The translations under genes and the position numbers were made by a program. Below are positions 33,607 through 42,647 of a stretch of DNA of 64,000 nucleotides, piece by piece; positions within the stretch are counted from its first letter, which is position 1; the number at the start of each line of letters is the position of its first letter. This DNA comes from JALHMI01 sp964598535. GTDB taxonomy: Bacteria > Planctomycetota > Planctomycetia > Pirellulales > PALSA-1355. The notes below the pieces were generated by a model. That model saw only the letters and a program-made list of their open reading frames with translations. It was not told the DNA's origin and did no database searches. The stretch spans positions 124,001 through 188,000 of the forward strand of contig CAZRCI010000005.1 of the NCBI GenBank assembly GCA_964598535.1, in the 5' to 3' direction.

Positions 33607-36600
33607 ATGATGCGATTTGGTCTAGGTTGCGCAATGTTGCTCGTGACGGCTTCCTCACTCGGCGCTGAGCCGGTCGACTTTCAGCGTGACATACGGCCAT
33701 TGCTGATGAAGCATTGCTATGAATGTCACGGGCCGGTGAAGCAAGAAGCCGGGCTGAGGCTCGATCGTCGCGAGGCAGCTTTCGAAGGTGGCGACGTTGG
33801 CAACACGATCTTGGCCGGCAACAGCGCCGAAAGCGTGCTGTTGCAAGCAATCACCGGCACCAGCGATGCCGTGTCGCGGATGCCGGCGGATCGCGAGCCC
33901 TTGCCCACGGAACATGTGGACCTCATCCGCAGGTGGATTGACGAGGGGGCAAGTTGGCCGGCTGATGAACCGGCCGACGAGGTCGATACCCGTCGCAATC
34001 ACTGGGCATTCAAAACACCCGTGCGGCCAGTTGTCCCTCCGGTTACTAATCAGGTCTGGGCGCGGGGCGATGCCGATCGGTTTATTTTGGCCCGGCTTGA
34101 GGCCGAAGGACTACAGCCATCGTTCGAGGCAGATCGGGTCACGCTTTTGCGAAGGTTGAGCCTGGACCTGATTGGCCTCCCGCCGACGATCGCGGAGATC
34201 GACGCATTCCTGGCCGACGACACTCCGCAAGCGTACGAGAAGCAGGTCGAGCGTTTGTTGGCTTCGCCGCATTATGGCGAGCGCTGGGGTCGCCATTGGC
34301 TCGATGCCGCCCGGTATGCCGACTCGGACGGATTCGAGAAAGACAAATCGCGGGCGATGTGGATGTATCGCGATTGGGTCGTGGGGGCCCTGAACCGGGA
34401 CTTGCCGTACAACCAATTCATCATTGAGCAGCTTGCCGGCGACCAGCTTCCCGGTGCGACGCAGGATCAGATTGTCGCCACAGGCTTTTTGCGCAATTCG
34501 ATGCTCAACGAGGAGGGAGGTGTCGATCCCGAACAATTTCGGATGGAAGCGATGTTCGACCGGATGGACGCGCTGGGCAAGAGCGTGCTGGGGCTGACGA
34601 TCCAGTGCAGCCAGTGCCACGATCACAAGTACGACCCGCTCTCGCAGCGCGACTATTACCGGCTGATGGCGTTTTTGAATAACGACCACGAAGCGCAACC
34701 GACGGTCTATGCGCCCGAGCAATTGGCCAAATGCCAGCAGTTGCTGACCGAGATGCGGCGCATCGAAACAGGGTTGCAAGAGCAGACGCCCGATTGGCAA
34801 TCGCGCATGGCCGCTTGGGAAACAATCGCGACGGACAAACAGCCCCAGTGGCATACGCTGCAGCCGACGACGCATATTGATGTTGGCGGTGGGGCGAAGC
34901 TCAGTTTACTGGGCGATCAGTCGATGCTTTGCGCCGGCTATGCTCCTACGCATTGCACATTTCGCGTCGAAGGCACGACGCCGCTGCAGAGCGTTACCGC
35001 GCTGCGGCTGGAGTTGCTTACCGACCCGAACCTGCCTCACGGCGGCCCCGGGCGCTCGTACAAAGGCACCTCCGCGCTCACGCAGATCAATGTCGAGGCT
35101 CAAGCCGCGGACGGCAGCGGCCAGCTCGAAGGGCAGAAGATATCCCAGGCCTCGGCCGACTTCGAACAGAGCGAGACGCCGTTGGAACCAGTATTCGACG
35201 ATCGCTCGGGCAAGAGTCGGGTTGTCGGGCCGGTGGCCTATGCCATCGACGGTAACAATGAAACGGCCTGGGGCATCGACGCTGGACCAGGACGACGTAA
35301 CCAACCTCGCAAGGCGGTGTTTCGGTTCGAGAAGCCGATTGAATTCGTAGCCGGCATCAGGCTTGCCGTCTCGCTCGCACAGAATCACGGTGGCTGGAAC
35401 AGCGACGACCACCAGAACAACCTGCTGGGGCGGATTCGCATTTCCGTGACCGACGCCAGCGAGAATCTCGAGGCCGATCCACTACCGGCGCATGTACGAA
35501 ATATCCTGGCCATTCCAACCAGCGAACGTACGCCCGAGCAAATAGCCGCGGTGTTCAGCCATTGGTGCACGACCGTGCCCGAATGGCGGCAAGCGAACGA
35601 GCAGATTGAGGCCCTGTGGCGCCAGTGGCCGGAGGGCTCGACGAGCCTGGTGTTGGCTAATCGCGATACGCCGCGCGATACGCGAATGCTCAAGCGTGGC
35701 GACTTCTTGAAGCCGGGTGAGGTGGTCGCGGCGGGCGTTCCCGAAGTGCTTCATGGGCTTCCGGCCAACGCACCGGCAACGCGGCTAACCCTGGCCCGCT
35801 GGCTCGCCGATCCGGCGAGCCCGACGACTGCTCGCGTGATCGTCAATCGTGTATGGCAGGCCTATTTTGGCACGGGCATTGTCGGCACGAGCGAGGATCT
35901 GGGCATGCAGAGCGAAGCGCCCAGTCACGGGGAACTTCTCGATTGGCTGGCATGTGAGCTGGTCGACCGCGGCTGGAGCTTGAAACAGCTTCACCGCACG
36001 ATCGTGCATTCGGCCACGTATCGGCAAGCGTCGAACGTCTCGCCGGAACTGGCCGAGCGTGATCCGTACAACCGGCTACTAGCGCGGGGTCCGCGGTTCC
36101 GTGTGGAAGGTGAGATCGTACGGGATGTGGCCCTGGCCGCGAGCGGACTGTTGAATCCCAAGCTTGGCGGTGAGAGTATCTATGCGCCGATTCCCGAGAG
36201 CCTGCTGGCATTGAGCTATGCACCACTCACCTGGAACGAAGAACGCGGTCCGAATCGCTACCGGCGGGCAGTTTATACGTTCCGTCGCCGCTCGCTACCG
36301 TATCCGATGCTCCAGAATTTCGATACGCCCAATGGTGATTTCTCGTGCGTTCGCCGGCAGCGCAGCGATACGCCGCTCCAAGCGCTCACGACACTCAACG
36401 AGGTGATTTTTACCGAGTGTGCCCGGGCACTTGCCAAGCGAACGCTGGCCGAAGCACCGGCCGAAGATCAGCAGCGGATCGCCCACGCCTTCCGGTTGTG
36501 CGTGAGTCGCACGCCAACGGAGGCTGAGTGCGCGGCCTTGCTCGAACTGCTTGCCAAGCAGCGAGCGCGGATCGCGGAAGGCTGGCTCAATGCCCGCGAG

Positions 36601-36726
36601 ATTGCCACCGGCGCCAACGCGCTTCCCAGTGAACTACCGCAAGGGGCGACGCCGGCGGACCTGGCGGCGTATACCGTGTTGTCCCGGGTGATATTGAATC
36701 TCGACGAGACGATTACGAAACAGTAG
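33607..36726 (+). CDS. PSD1 and DUF1549/DUF1553 planctomycete cytochrome-like protein
   Basis: This 1039-residue exported protein starts with a signal peptide (MMRFGLGCAMLLVTASSLGA) and a PSC1-type cytochrome-c domain with CYECHGPV (heme motif CxxCH). DUF1549 follows (about 130-340, with DRFILARLEAEGLQP and LPPTIAEIDAFL), and a second CSQCHDHKYDPL near residue 340. The DUF1553 region is at the C-terminus (ARVIVNRVWQAYFGTGIVGTSEDLG). The family is confined mainly to planctomycetes and verrucomicrobia and is often linked to polysaccharide degradation; the enzymatic role is unknown. It lies directly upstream of a DUF1501 gene, the normal partner. The start ATG 33607 follows a signal-peptide frame; the frame runs upstream into the permease gene. 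Confidence 0.93.
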   Translation: MMRFGLGCAMLLVTASSLGAEPVDFQRDIRPLLMKHCYECHGPVKQEAGLRLDRREAAFEGGDVGNTILAGNSAESVLLQAITGTSDAVSRMPADREPLPTEHVDLIRRWIDEGASWPADEPADEVDTRRNHWAFKTPVRPVVPPVTNQVWARGDADRFILARLEAEGLQPSFEADRVTLLRRLSLDLIGLPPTIAEIDAFLADDTPQAYEKQVERLLASPHYGERWGRHWLDAARYADSDGFEKDKSRAMWMYRDWVVGALNRDLPYNQFIIEQLAGDQLPGATQDQIVATGFLRNSMLNEEGGVDPEQFRMEAMFDRMDALGKSVLGLTIQCSQCHDHKYDPLSQRDYYRLMAFLNNDHEAQPTVYAPEQLAKCQQLLTEMRRIETGLQEQTPDWQSRMAAWETIATDKQPQWHTLQPTTHIDVGGGAKLSLLGDQSMLCAGYAPTHCTFRVEGTTPLQSVTALRLELLTDPNLPHGGPGRSYKGTSALTQINVEAQAADGSGQLEGQKISQASADFEQSETPLEPVFDDRSGKSRVVGPVAYAIDGNNETAWGIDAGPGRRNQPRKAVFRFEKPIEFVAGIRLAVSLAQNHGGWNSDDHQNNLLGRIRISVTDASENLEADPLPAHVRNILAIPTSERTPEQIAAVFSHWCTTVPEWRQANEQIEALWRQWPEGSTSLVLANRDTPRDTRMLKRGDFLKPGEVVAAGVPEVLHGLPANAPATRLTLARWLADPASPTTARVIVNRVWQAYFGTGIVGTSEDLGMQSEAPSHGELLDWLACELVDRGWSLKQLHRTIVHSATYRQASNVSPELAERDPYNRLLARGPRFRVEGEIVRDVALAASGLLNPKLGGESIYAPIPESLLALSYAPLTWNEERGPNRYRRAVYTFRRRSLPYPMLQNFDTPNGDFSCVRRQRSDTPLQALTTLNEVIFTECARALAKRTLAEAPAEDQQRIAHAFRLCVSRTPTEAECAALLELLAKQRARIAEGWLNAREIATGANALPSELPQGATPADLAAYTVLSRVILNLDETITKQ

Positions 36727-36763
36727 CGACTGGTTGTCGGTTGCAATGCCAACGGGTGTGAAG

Positions 36764-38182
36764 ATGAACGAACAGCAACGCATGCAGCGGCATTTCAATC
36801 GTCGCTGGTTTTTTGAGCAATGCGGCATTGGCCTGGGGTCGTTGGCGCTGGGGACGTTGCTGGGCGAGGGCACGCTCGCCGCGCCGGCGGCTACCGATCC
36901 GCTGGCGCCCAAGCAGCCGCATCATAGGCCGCGTGCCAAACACGTGATCTTTTTGTTTCAGGCCGGCGCGCCCAGTCATTTGGAGTTGTTCGATAACAAG
37001 CCGGAACTGGCAAAGCACGATGGCAAGCTTCCGCCAGCCGAGCTCATCGAAGGCTATCGGGCCGCGTTCATCAATCCGAATTCGACGCTGCTGGGCCCCA
37101 AGTTCAAGTTCGCCCGGCATGGGCAATCGGGAGCCGAGATTTCGGAACTTTTGCCGCATCTGGCCGAGGTGGTTGATGACGTGGCGATCGTGCGTTCGCT
37201 GGTGACTGACGCGTTCAATCATGCGCCGGGGCAGATCATGATGAACACCGGATCCCAGCAGTTCGGCCGGCCGAGCTTTGGCGCTTGGACGACGTATGGG
37301 CTGGGGAGCGAGTCTCGCGATCTGCCGGGCTTCGTGGTGCTCAATTCCGCGAAGAAGGGCACCAGCGGCGGGGCGAGCAATTGGGGCTGCGGCTTTTTGC
37401 CCACGGTGTATCAGGGCGTGCCGTTTCGCAGCCAGGGCGACCCGGTGTTGTTTCTTTCGAACCCGCCGGGGATCGATGTCCAGTCGCAGCGAGAATCGCT
37501 CGACGCGCTGGCCACGCTCAACCGGATACGGCTCGACGCGGTGGGAGATCCGGAAATCGCCACGCGGATCAACAGCTTTGAACTTGCCTACAAGATGCAG
37601 ACCAGCGCGCCGGATCTGATGGACATCTCGCAGGAATCGCCCGAGACGCTGGCCATGTATGGAGCCGAGCCGGGCAAACCGTCGTATGCCAACAATTGCC
37701 TGCTCGCGCGGCGGCTGGTCGAACGGGGCGTGCGGTTCGTGCAGCTCTTCCACGAGGCGTGGGATCATCACGGCGGTCTGACGCAGGGGCTCAAGGACCA
37801 AACCGCGCTCACCGACAAGCCCTCGGCCGCGCTGATCAAAGATCTCAAACAGCGCGGATTGCTCAACGAAACGATTGTGATCTGGGGCGGGGAGTTCGGC
37901 CGCACGCCGATGGTGCAGGGGGGCAATGACGGCCGCGACCACCATCCGAATGCGTTCACCATGTGGATGGCCGGCGGCGGAATCAAGCCCGGCATCACGC
38001 TCGGTGAGACGGATCCCTTCGGCTTCAACGTCACCGGCGATCGGGTGCATGTTCACGACCTGCATGCCACGCTGCTGCATCTGCTGGGTTTTGACCATAC
38101 GCGGCTGACCTATCGCTTTCAGGGGCGCGATTTCCGCCTGACCGACGTGCATGGCCGGGTCGTGGAAAAACTGCTGACGTAG
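36764..38182 (+). CDS. DUF1501 exported protein
   Basis: The protein of about 472 residues has an N-terminal signal (RRWFFEQCGIGLGSLALGTLL) with a twin-arginine-like start, then the sulfatase-like alpha/beta fold of DUF1501: KHVIFLFQAGAPSHLELFDNKP, LVTDAFNHAPGQIMMNTGSQ, ETIVIWGGEFGRTPMVQGG and GRDHHPNAFTMWMAGGGIKPG. These contain the Asp/His residues expected of an alkaline phosphatase/sulfatase metal site. It lies 37 bp after the PSD1 gene; the pair is very common in planctomycetes and is thought to act together in polysaccharide handling. The start is uncertain: ATG 36764 was chosen, ATG 36746 is close by. Confidence 0.9.
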   Translation: MNEQQRMQRHFNRRWFFEQCGIGLGSLALGTLLGEGTLAAPAATDPLAPKQPHHRPRAKHVIFLFQAGAPSHLELFDNKPELAKHDGKLPPAELIEGYRAAFINPNSTLLGPKFKFARHGQSGAEISELLPHLAEVVDDVAIVRSLVTDAFNHAPGQIMMNTGSQQFGRPSFGAWTTYGLGSESRDLPGFVVLNSAKKGTSGGASNWGCGFLPTVYQGVPFRSQGDPVLFLSNPPGIDVQSQRESLDALATLNRIRLDAVGDPEIATRINSFELAYKMQTSAPDLMDISQESPETLAMYGAEPGKPSYANNCLLARRLVERGVRFVQLFHEAWDHHGGLTQGLKDQTALTDKPSAALIKDLKQRGLLNETIVIWGGEFGRTPMVQGGNDGRDHHPNAFTMWMAGGGIKPGITLGETDPFGFNVTGDRVHVHDLHATLLHLLGFDHTRLTYRFQGRDFRLTDVHGRVVEKLLT

Positions 38183-38348
38183 GGCATGTGGGACGTTGTT
38201 CTCTTTTTGCCACATCCCCATTCGCGACCTAAGTATCTGGTAAGTGCCCGTACCGCACGCGGTGCGCGCAATCGCTACCACTGATACAACCCCGCTGCTC
38301 TGGCGGCTTAGCCGGAGCGGCGAGAACCATTCGCGAAGGACCAGCAGC

Positions 38349-39788
38349 ATGATGCGCGTGGCGGTAATTGGCGCCGGACCGGCCGGCATTACGGCGGCCT
38401 ACGAACTGGCGAAGGCCGGCGTCGAGGTCGAAGTTTTTGAAGCGTCAGACAGCGTTGGCGGGCTCGCACGCAGCTTTCGGCTGTGGGACCAGACCGTCGA
38501 CTTGGGGCCCCATCGGTTCTTTTCCAGCGATGCCCGCGTGAATCGCTTGTGGCTGGAGGTCGTGGGCCGCGACTACCAGATGGTCGATCGGCTGACGCGG
38601 ATTTACTACCGCGGCAAGTTCTTTAACTATCCGCTGGCGGCCGGCAACGCGCTTCAGAACCTGGGGCCCGTGGAAGCGGCCAATTGCTTGGCCAGCTACG
38701 CCGGCCAGCAAGTCGTGGCCAAGCTTCGCGGTGAGGCTCGCATTGATGAAGCCAGCTTCGAAGATTGGGTGGTCAGCCGCTTTGGCCGCCGGTTGTTCGA
38801 AATATTCTTCAAGACCTATAGCGAAAAGCTTTGGGGAATCACCTGTCAAGAACTCGATGCGGACTTTGCGGCCCAGCGAATCAAGAAGCTTTCGCTCGGT
38901 GAAGCCGTCAAAAACGCGCTCGGGCTCGGCGGCCAGAAGCACCGCACGCTCGTCGATCGCTTCGCTTATCCAAACGGCGGCACCGGCATGGTTTATGACC
39001 GGATGGCCGATTATGTGCGCGGTCTTGGTGGCGAAGTGCATTTGAATCGGCCTGTGCGGCGCGTGGTTGTCGAGCGTGGGCGGGCGCGGGGACTCGTCAC
39101 TGCCGGAGGCGACGTACATAAGTTCGATCAGGTCATTTCCACGATGCCGCTTACGCTGATGACCAAGAGTCTCGACGATGTGCCGTTCGACGTGATTCGC
39201 GCGACCGAGGCGCTCAGCTTCCGCAACACGATCCTGGTTTATCTGCGCGTCGAGGGGCAGGAGCTGTTCCCCGACCAATGGCTGTACGTGCATTCGCCCG
39301 AACTGCTTACCGGTCGGGTGACGAATTTCCGCAATTGGGCGCCGGATATCTGTGCCGGTTCAAACGACACGATTCTATCTCTCGAATATTGGTGCAACGA
39401 TGGCGAGCCGCTCTGGGGTCAGGAGGATGGCGATCTCATTCGTCGCGGCACGGCCGAAATGACCACCACCGGCCTTTTGGGCGGGGCACGTGTGACCGCC
39501 GGACACGTGGTGCGGCTCAAACGCTGCTACCCCGTGTATGCCCGAGGCTATAAGCGGCACGTGACGAAAATTACCAGCCATCTCGACACGATTGGCGGAC
39601 TGACGGCGATCGGTCGCTATGGAGCGTTCAAATACAACAACCAGGATCACAGCATCCTGATGGGCATCATGGCGGCCGAAAATATTCTGGCCGACAAGCA
39701 ACACAACCTGTGGAGCGTGAACACCGACTACGAGTCGTATCAGGAGTCGGCCGTAATCACGGACGAAGGACTCGTTACTTCCAGTTGA
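38349..39788 (+). CDS. FAD-dependent oxidoreductase, UDP-galactopyranose mutase/protoporphyrinogen oxidase-like
   Basis: The 479-residue flavoprotein starts with the dinucleotide motif VAVIGAGPAGITAAYELAKAG, then EVFEASDSVGG. The RTY-like block DLGPHRFFSSDARVN and the C-terminal FAD segment GRYGAFKYNNQDHSILMGI resemble the amine-oxidase/UDP-galactopyranose mutase group used in glycan synthesis. It uses FAD and NAD(P)H in the cytoplasm. ATG 38349 is preceded by AAGGA. Three GT-C glycosyltransferase genes follow on the same strand, about 120 bp downstream. A role supplying or modifying a sugar for them is inferred, not shown. Confidence 0.85.
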   Translation: MMRVAVIGAGPAGITAAYELAKAGVEVEVFEASDSVGGLARSFRLWDQTVDLGPHRFFSSDARVNRLWLEVVGRDYQMVDRLTRIYYRGKFFNYPLAAGNALQNLGPVEAANCLASYAGQQVVAKLRGEARIDEASFEDWVVSRFGRRLFEIFFKTYSEKLWGITCQELDADFAAQRIKKLSLGEAVKNALGLGGQKHRTLVDRFAYPNGGTGMVYDRMADYVRGLGGEVHLNRPVRRVVVERGRARGLVTAGGDVHKFDQVISTMPLTLMTKSLDDVPFDVIRATEALSFRNTILVYLRVEGQELFPDQWLYVHSPELLTGRVTNFRNWAPDICAGSNDTILSLEYWCNDGEPLWGQEDGDLIRRGTAEMTTTGLLGGARVTAGHVVRLKRCYPVYARGYKRHVTKITSHLDTIGGLTAIGRYGAFKYNNQDHSILMGIMAAENILADKQHNLWSVNTDYESYQESAVITDEGLVTSS

Positions 39789-39911
39789 GAAAATGAAGTT
39801 GTGGGTGGCCACGAGGGGGCAACCGTTTCCTCGTGCGCGATCCCCCAATCGCAATCCGAAAAGACAACCAAGAGCCACCGGTGGCTCTCCCGTTGGAAGA
39901 GGAACTGAGGC

Positions 39912-41291
39912 ATGGAGTCAACCACCAGTGCCCGGCTGGCAACTTGGCAATTTCCCGAGGCGCGTCGCCGGACCTTCGCTGTCTCGGGCGTGGCGCGAGT
40001 GATGGGGATTGCGCTGCTGATCACGCTCGCTCAGATCGCGATGTTGTTGTCGCTGGCTGCGATCGTGAGCGATGCCCCCAAGGGAGAGCTCTATCAGGCC
40101 CTTTGCCAGTGGGATGGCCATCTCTATGCACGTATCGTACGCGACGGCTATCGCACGACGATTCCGCCGATCGCCTCGATCGACTTCGAACAATCGAATG
40201 TGGCGTTCTTTCCGGGATTTCCGCTGTCGGCCTATGGACTCCGGCGGTTATCGGGCGACTGGCTGTCGATCAAGGGAAGTCTGGTGCTTGCCGGACAGAT
40301 TGCGGCCTGGGGGTTTTGGACTTACTGGTTGCTGCTGCTGCGGCGATTTCGCGCACCGCGGCAGGTGGGCGCGTTGGCAACGCTCGCGGTGGCACTACAT
40401 CCGGCGAGTTACTACTTGGTGGCATCGTTCAGCGAGTCGCTATTCTTGCTCTCGATACTGGGATTTTTTTACTGGCTTTGCGATTCGGAACCCTATAAGC
40501 GGCTGTGGGCATTGCCACACGGAATCGCGATGAGTGCGACGCGTCTCGGTGGTTTGCCGGTGGCGTTCGTACCGCTCATCGCGCAAGGATTTACCGAAGT
40601 CGCGCCCGTCGTACACACCGCCTGGCTCTATCGCCGCGCGATCGATCGGGGAGAACGCATCCGGGGGGCCGTCTCCGCCTGCCGGCAGCAGTTGTGGGAC
40701 GATCGAGGATTGCTCGCGCGGCTCGCGCTAGTAGGCTTCGTTGCCAGTCTCGGCGGGCTTGGTTTCTTTGGCTACTGCCAGTGGAAGTTCGGTTACTGGA
40801 ACATGTATTTCTGGACGCAGCAAGAGGGGGCCACGGTTTCGGCCGATTGGCTGTGGTTCGTCAAGCCTCGCAATTACATTTTCGTCGGCTCGCTATGGTT
40901 TAGCCACTTGCATTGGCCGGATGATGTCAGCCGATTTTGTGTCGCCCTCAGTGTCGTGCTCTTGTTCGTGTTGGGAAAATGGGAGTCTGGCCGCTATCGA
41001 GCCGGCGATCGAAGTTTGCCCCAACGGCTGCCGTTCTATTTGTGTGCCGTGGGACTGTTGTTTCTGCATGCGGCCGGCGTTTCGCCGATCATGATGCAGA
41101 GCTTCTTTCGCTACAGTTTGACAATCCACGTACTGTTGCTGTTAGCACTGGTACATGCCTGCGGTTGGGGGCTCGTGCCGCGCTGGCTCACGCGACCGAA
41201 CGTCACGTGGATCACGGCGGGATTTGCCGTGATGGCCGGGTTGCAATTGGCGCTCGCCGCCCGCTATTTCACGCACCTGTGGGTGGCATAG
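39912..41291 (+). CDS. PIG-V-like GT-C mannosyltransferase, copy 1 of 3
   Basis: This 459-residue multi-spanning membrane protein resembles the GPI mannosyltransferase II (PIG-V) family, which uses lipid-linked sugar donors. After the first membrane helix (residues about 30-52) comes CQWDGHLYARIVRDGY, with the WD motif at 67-68; the acidic residue is the likely catalytic one. The block QSNVAFFPGFPLSAY and the QIAAWGFWTYWLLLLRRF helix are shared with the next two genes. About nine helices are visible. It heads a three-gene tandem array; the second starts 24 bp after it. Confidence 0.85.
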   Translation: MESTTSARLATWQFPEARRRTFAVSGVARVMGIALLITLAQIAMLLSLAAIVSDAPKGELYQALCQWDGHLYARIVRDGYRTTIPPIASIDFEQSNVAFFPGFPLSAYGLRRLSGDWLSIKGSLVLAGQIAAWGFWTYWLLLLRRFRAPRQVGALATLAVALHPASYYLVASFSESLFLLSILGFFYWLCDSEPYKRLWALPHGIAMSATRLGGLPVAFVPLIAQGFTEVAPVVHTAWLYRRAIDRGERIRGAVSACRQQLWDDRGLLARLALVGFVASLGGLGFFGYCQWKFGYWNMYFWTQQEGATVSADWLWFVKPRNYIFVGSLWFSHLHWPDDVSRFCVALSVVLLFVLGKWESGRYRAGDRSLPQRLPFYLCAVGLLFLHAAGVSPIMMQSFFRYSLTIHVLLLLALVHACGWGLVPRWLTRPNVTWITAGFAVMAGLQLALAARYFTHLWVA

Positions 41292-41315
41292 TGAAACGCT
41301 GAGAGTATCACGAGG

Positions 41316-42647
41316 ATGCCGAACATGAGCGGGATAGCGCCAAGGACGATCGCCAGCCAACCCTGGCTGGCAATGTCTACGAGTGAACGTGCCCGTTCGA
41401 CCAAGTCGGCGATTCGTGTTCTCGCCGTTGCCCTAGCGATTACCCTGGCACAGATTGGCATATGTCTCGTTGTCTCGCTGGCTGCCGGCAGTGCGGCGTC
41501 CGAGCACGCGTTTCAGGCCTTTTGCCGGCGCGATGGGTTCATGTATGCCGCGATTGCGAGCACGGGCTACCAGTCGACCATGCCGCCGACCGCGTCGGTG
41601 AACTTCGATGAATCGAACGTTGCTTTTTTTCCTGGCTATCCGCTGGCGGGACGATTGGTGCAGCGGCTGTCGGGCGATGTGTTGCCGACGCACGCGAGCC
41701 TTGTCGTGGCGGCACAACTGGCCGCTTGGGGTTTTTGGACGTATTGGCTGATGATGTTACGGCGGCTGAACGTAAGAGGCAGCAATGGTGCGCTGCTGAC
41801 TTGCGCCGCGGCATTGCATCCGGCGGCGTTTTTTCTCGTGGTGGGATATAGCGAGTCGCTATTTCTACTTGCGCTGGTGGGGTACCTATTCTGGATTTTC
41901 AGTAGCGCGCCCGCGGCTTGGTGGTTGGCGGTACCTCATGGTTTTGTGATGACGGCGACGAGGCTCGGCGGACTCCCGCTTGCATTCTGTCCAGTGGTCG
42001 CTCAGACCATCGTGACGATATTGGCTCGACCGGCGGTGCTCGGCCAATGCCGAGGGAACCGACGGCGGATTGCGCAACTTGCAACGATCGCGGCGCTGGC
42101 AAGTCTCGGCGGGTTGGCGTTCTTCGCGTTTTGCCAAGGGCGTTTTGGAGCGTGGGATCTGTATTTTCAAACGCAGCGTGAAGGGCAGGGGGTCACGGCC
42201 GATTGGCTTTGGTTCGCAAGGCCGTCAAGCTATGCGTTTTTCGGATCGGTGGTCCATTCGCACCTGAATTGGACGGATGACGTGAGCCGTTTGTCTGTCG
42301 GCTTGACGGTTGTTCTGCTGCTTATGGTCGCTCGCAAAGAGTGGCGGTTGGCTCGATCTGGCGATAAGGGCTGGCGAGAGCGGATCGTGCTGTACTTGTG
42401 CGCCGCGTCGCTACTGTTTGTTCATGCGGCGGGAGTCTCACCCAGGCACATGCAGAGCATGCTCAGATACTGCTATCCCGTGCATCTGTTGATGCTGCTG
42501 GCGCTGGCTCAGTGGGCTGGGAGTTCCTCTGCCTGTCTGCTCGAGCATCGGCGGGCACGTCGCTGGGGCATTGGATTCGCGATTGCAGGCGGCGCGCTCC
42601 AGTTGGTGCTCATCTACCATTACTTCCGGGGAGGGTGGGTAGCATGA
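41316..42647 (+). CDS. PIG-V-like GT-C mannosyltransferase, copy 2 of 3 (variant WD motif)
   Basis: This 443-residue paralogue shares the ESNVAFFPGYPLAGR block and the AAWGFWTYWLMMLRR helix with the copies on each side. At residues 72-73 the WD motif is RD (CRRDGFMYAAIASTGY); the Trp codon TGG is CGC here, needing two changes. The Asp itself is kept, so activity is possible but altered. The last codons overlap the next gene's start by ATGA, so translation is probably coupled. Alternative starts at MSTSERARS (about residue 20) are possible. Confidence 0.85.
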   Translation: MPNMSGIAPRTIASQPWLAMSTSERARSTKSAIRVLAVALAITLAQIGICLVVSLAAGSAASEHAFQAFCRRDGFMYAAIASTGYQSTMPPTASVNFDESNVAFFPGYPLAGRLVQRLSGDVLPTHASLVVAAQLAAWGFWTYWLMMLRRLNVRGSNGALLTCAAALHPAAFFLVVGYSESLFLLALVGYLFWIFSSAPAAWWLAVPHGFVMTATRLGGLPLAFCPVVAQTIVTILARPAVLGQCRGNRRRIAQLATIAALASLGGLAFFAFCQGRFGAWDLYFQTQREGQGVTADWLWFARPSSYAFFGSVVHSHLNWTDDVSRLSVGLTVVLLLMVARKEWRLARSGDKGWRERIVLYLCAASLLFVHAAGVSPRHMQSMLRYCYPVHLLMLLALAQWAGSSSACLLEHRRARRWGIGFAIAGGALQLVLIYHYFRGGWVA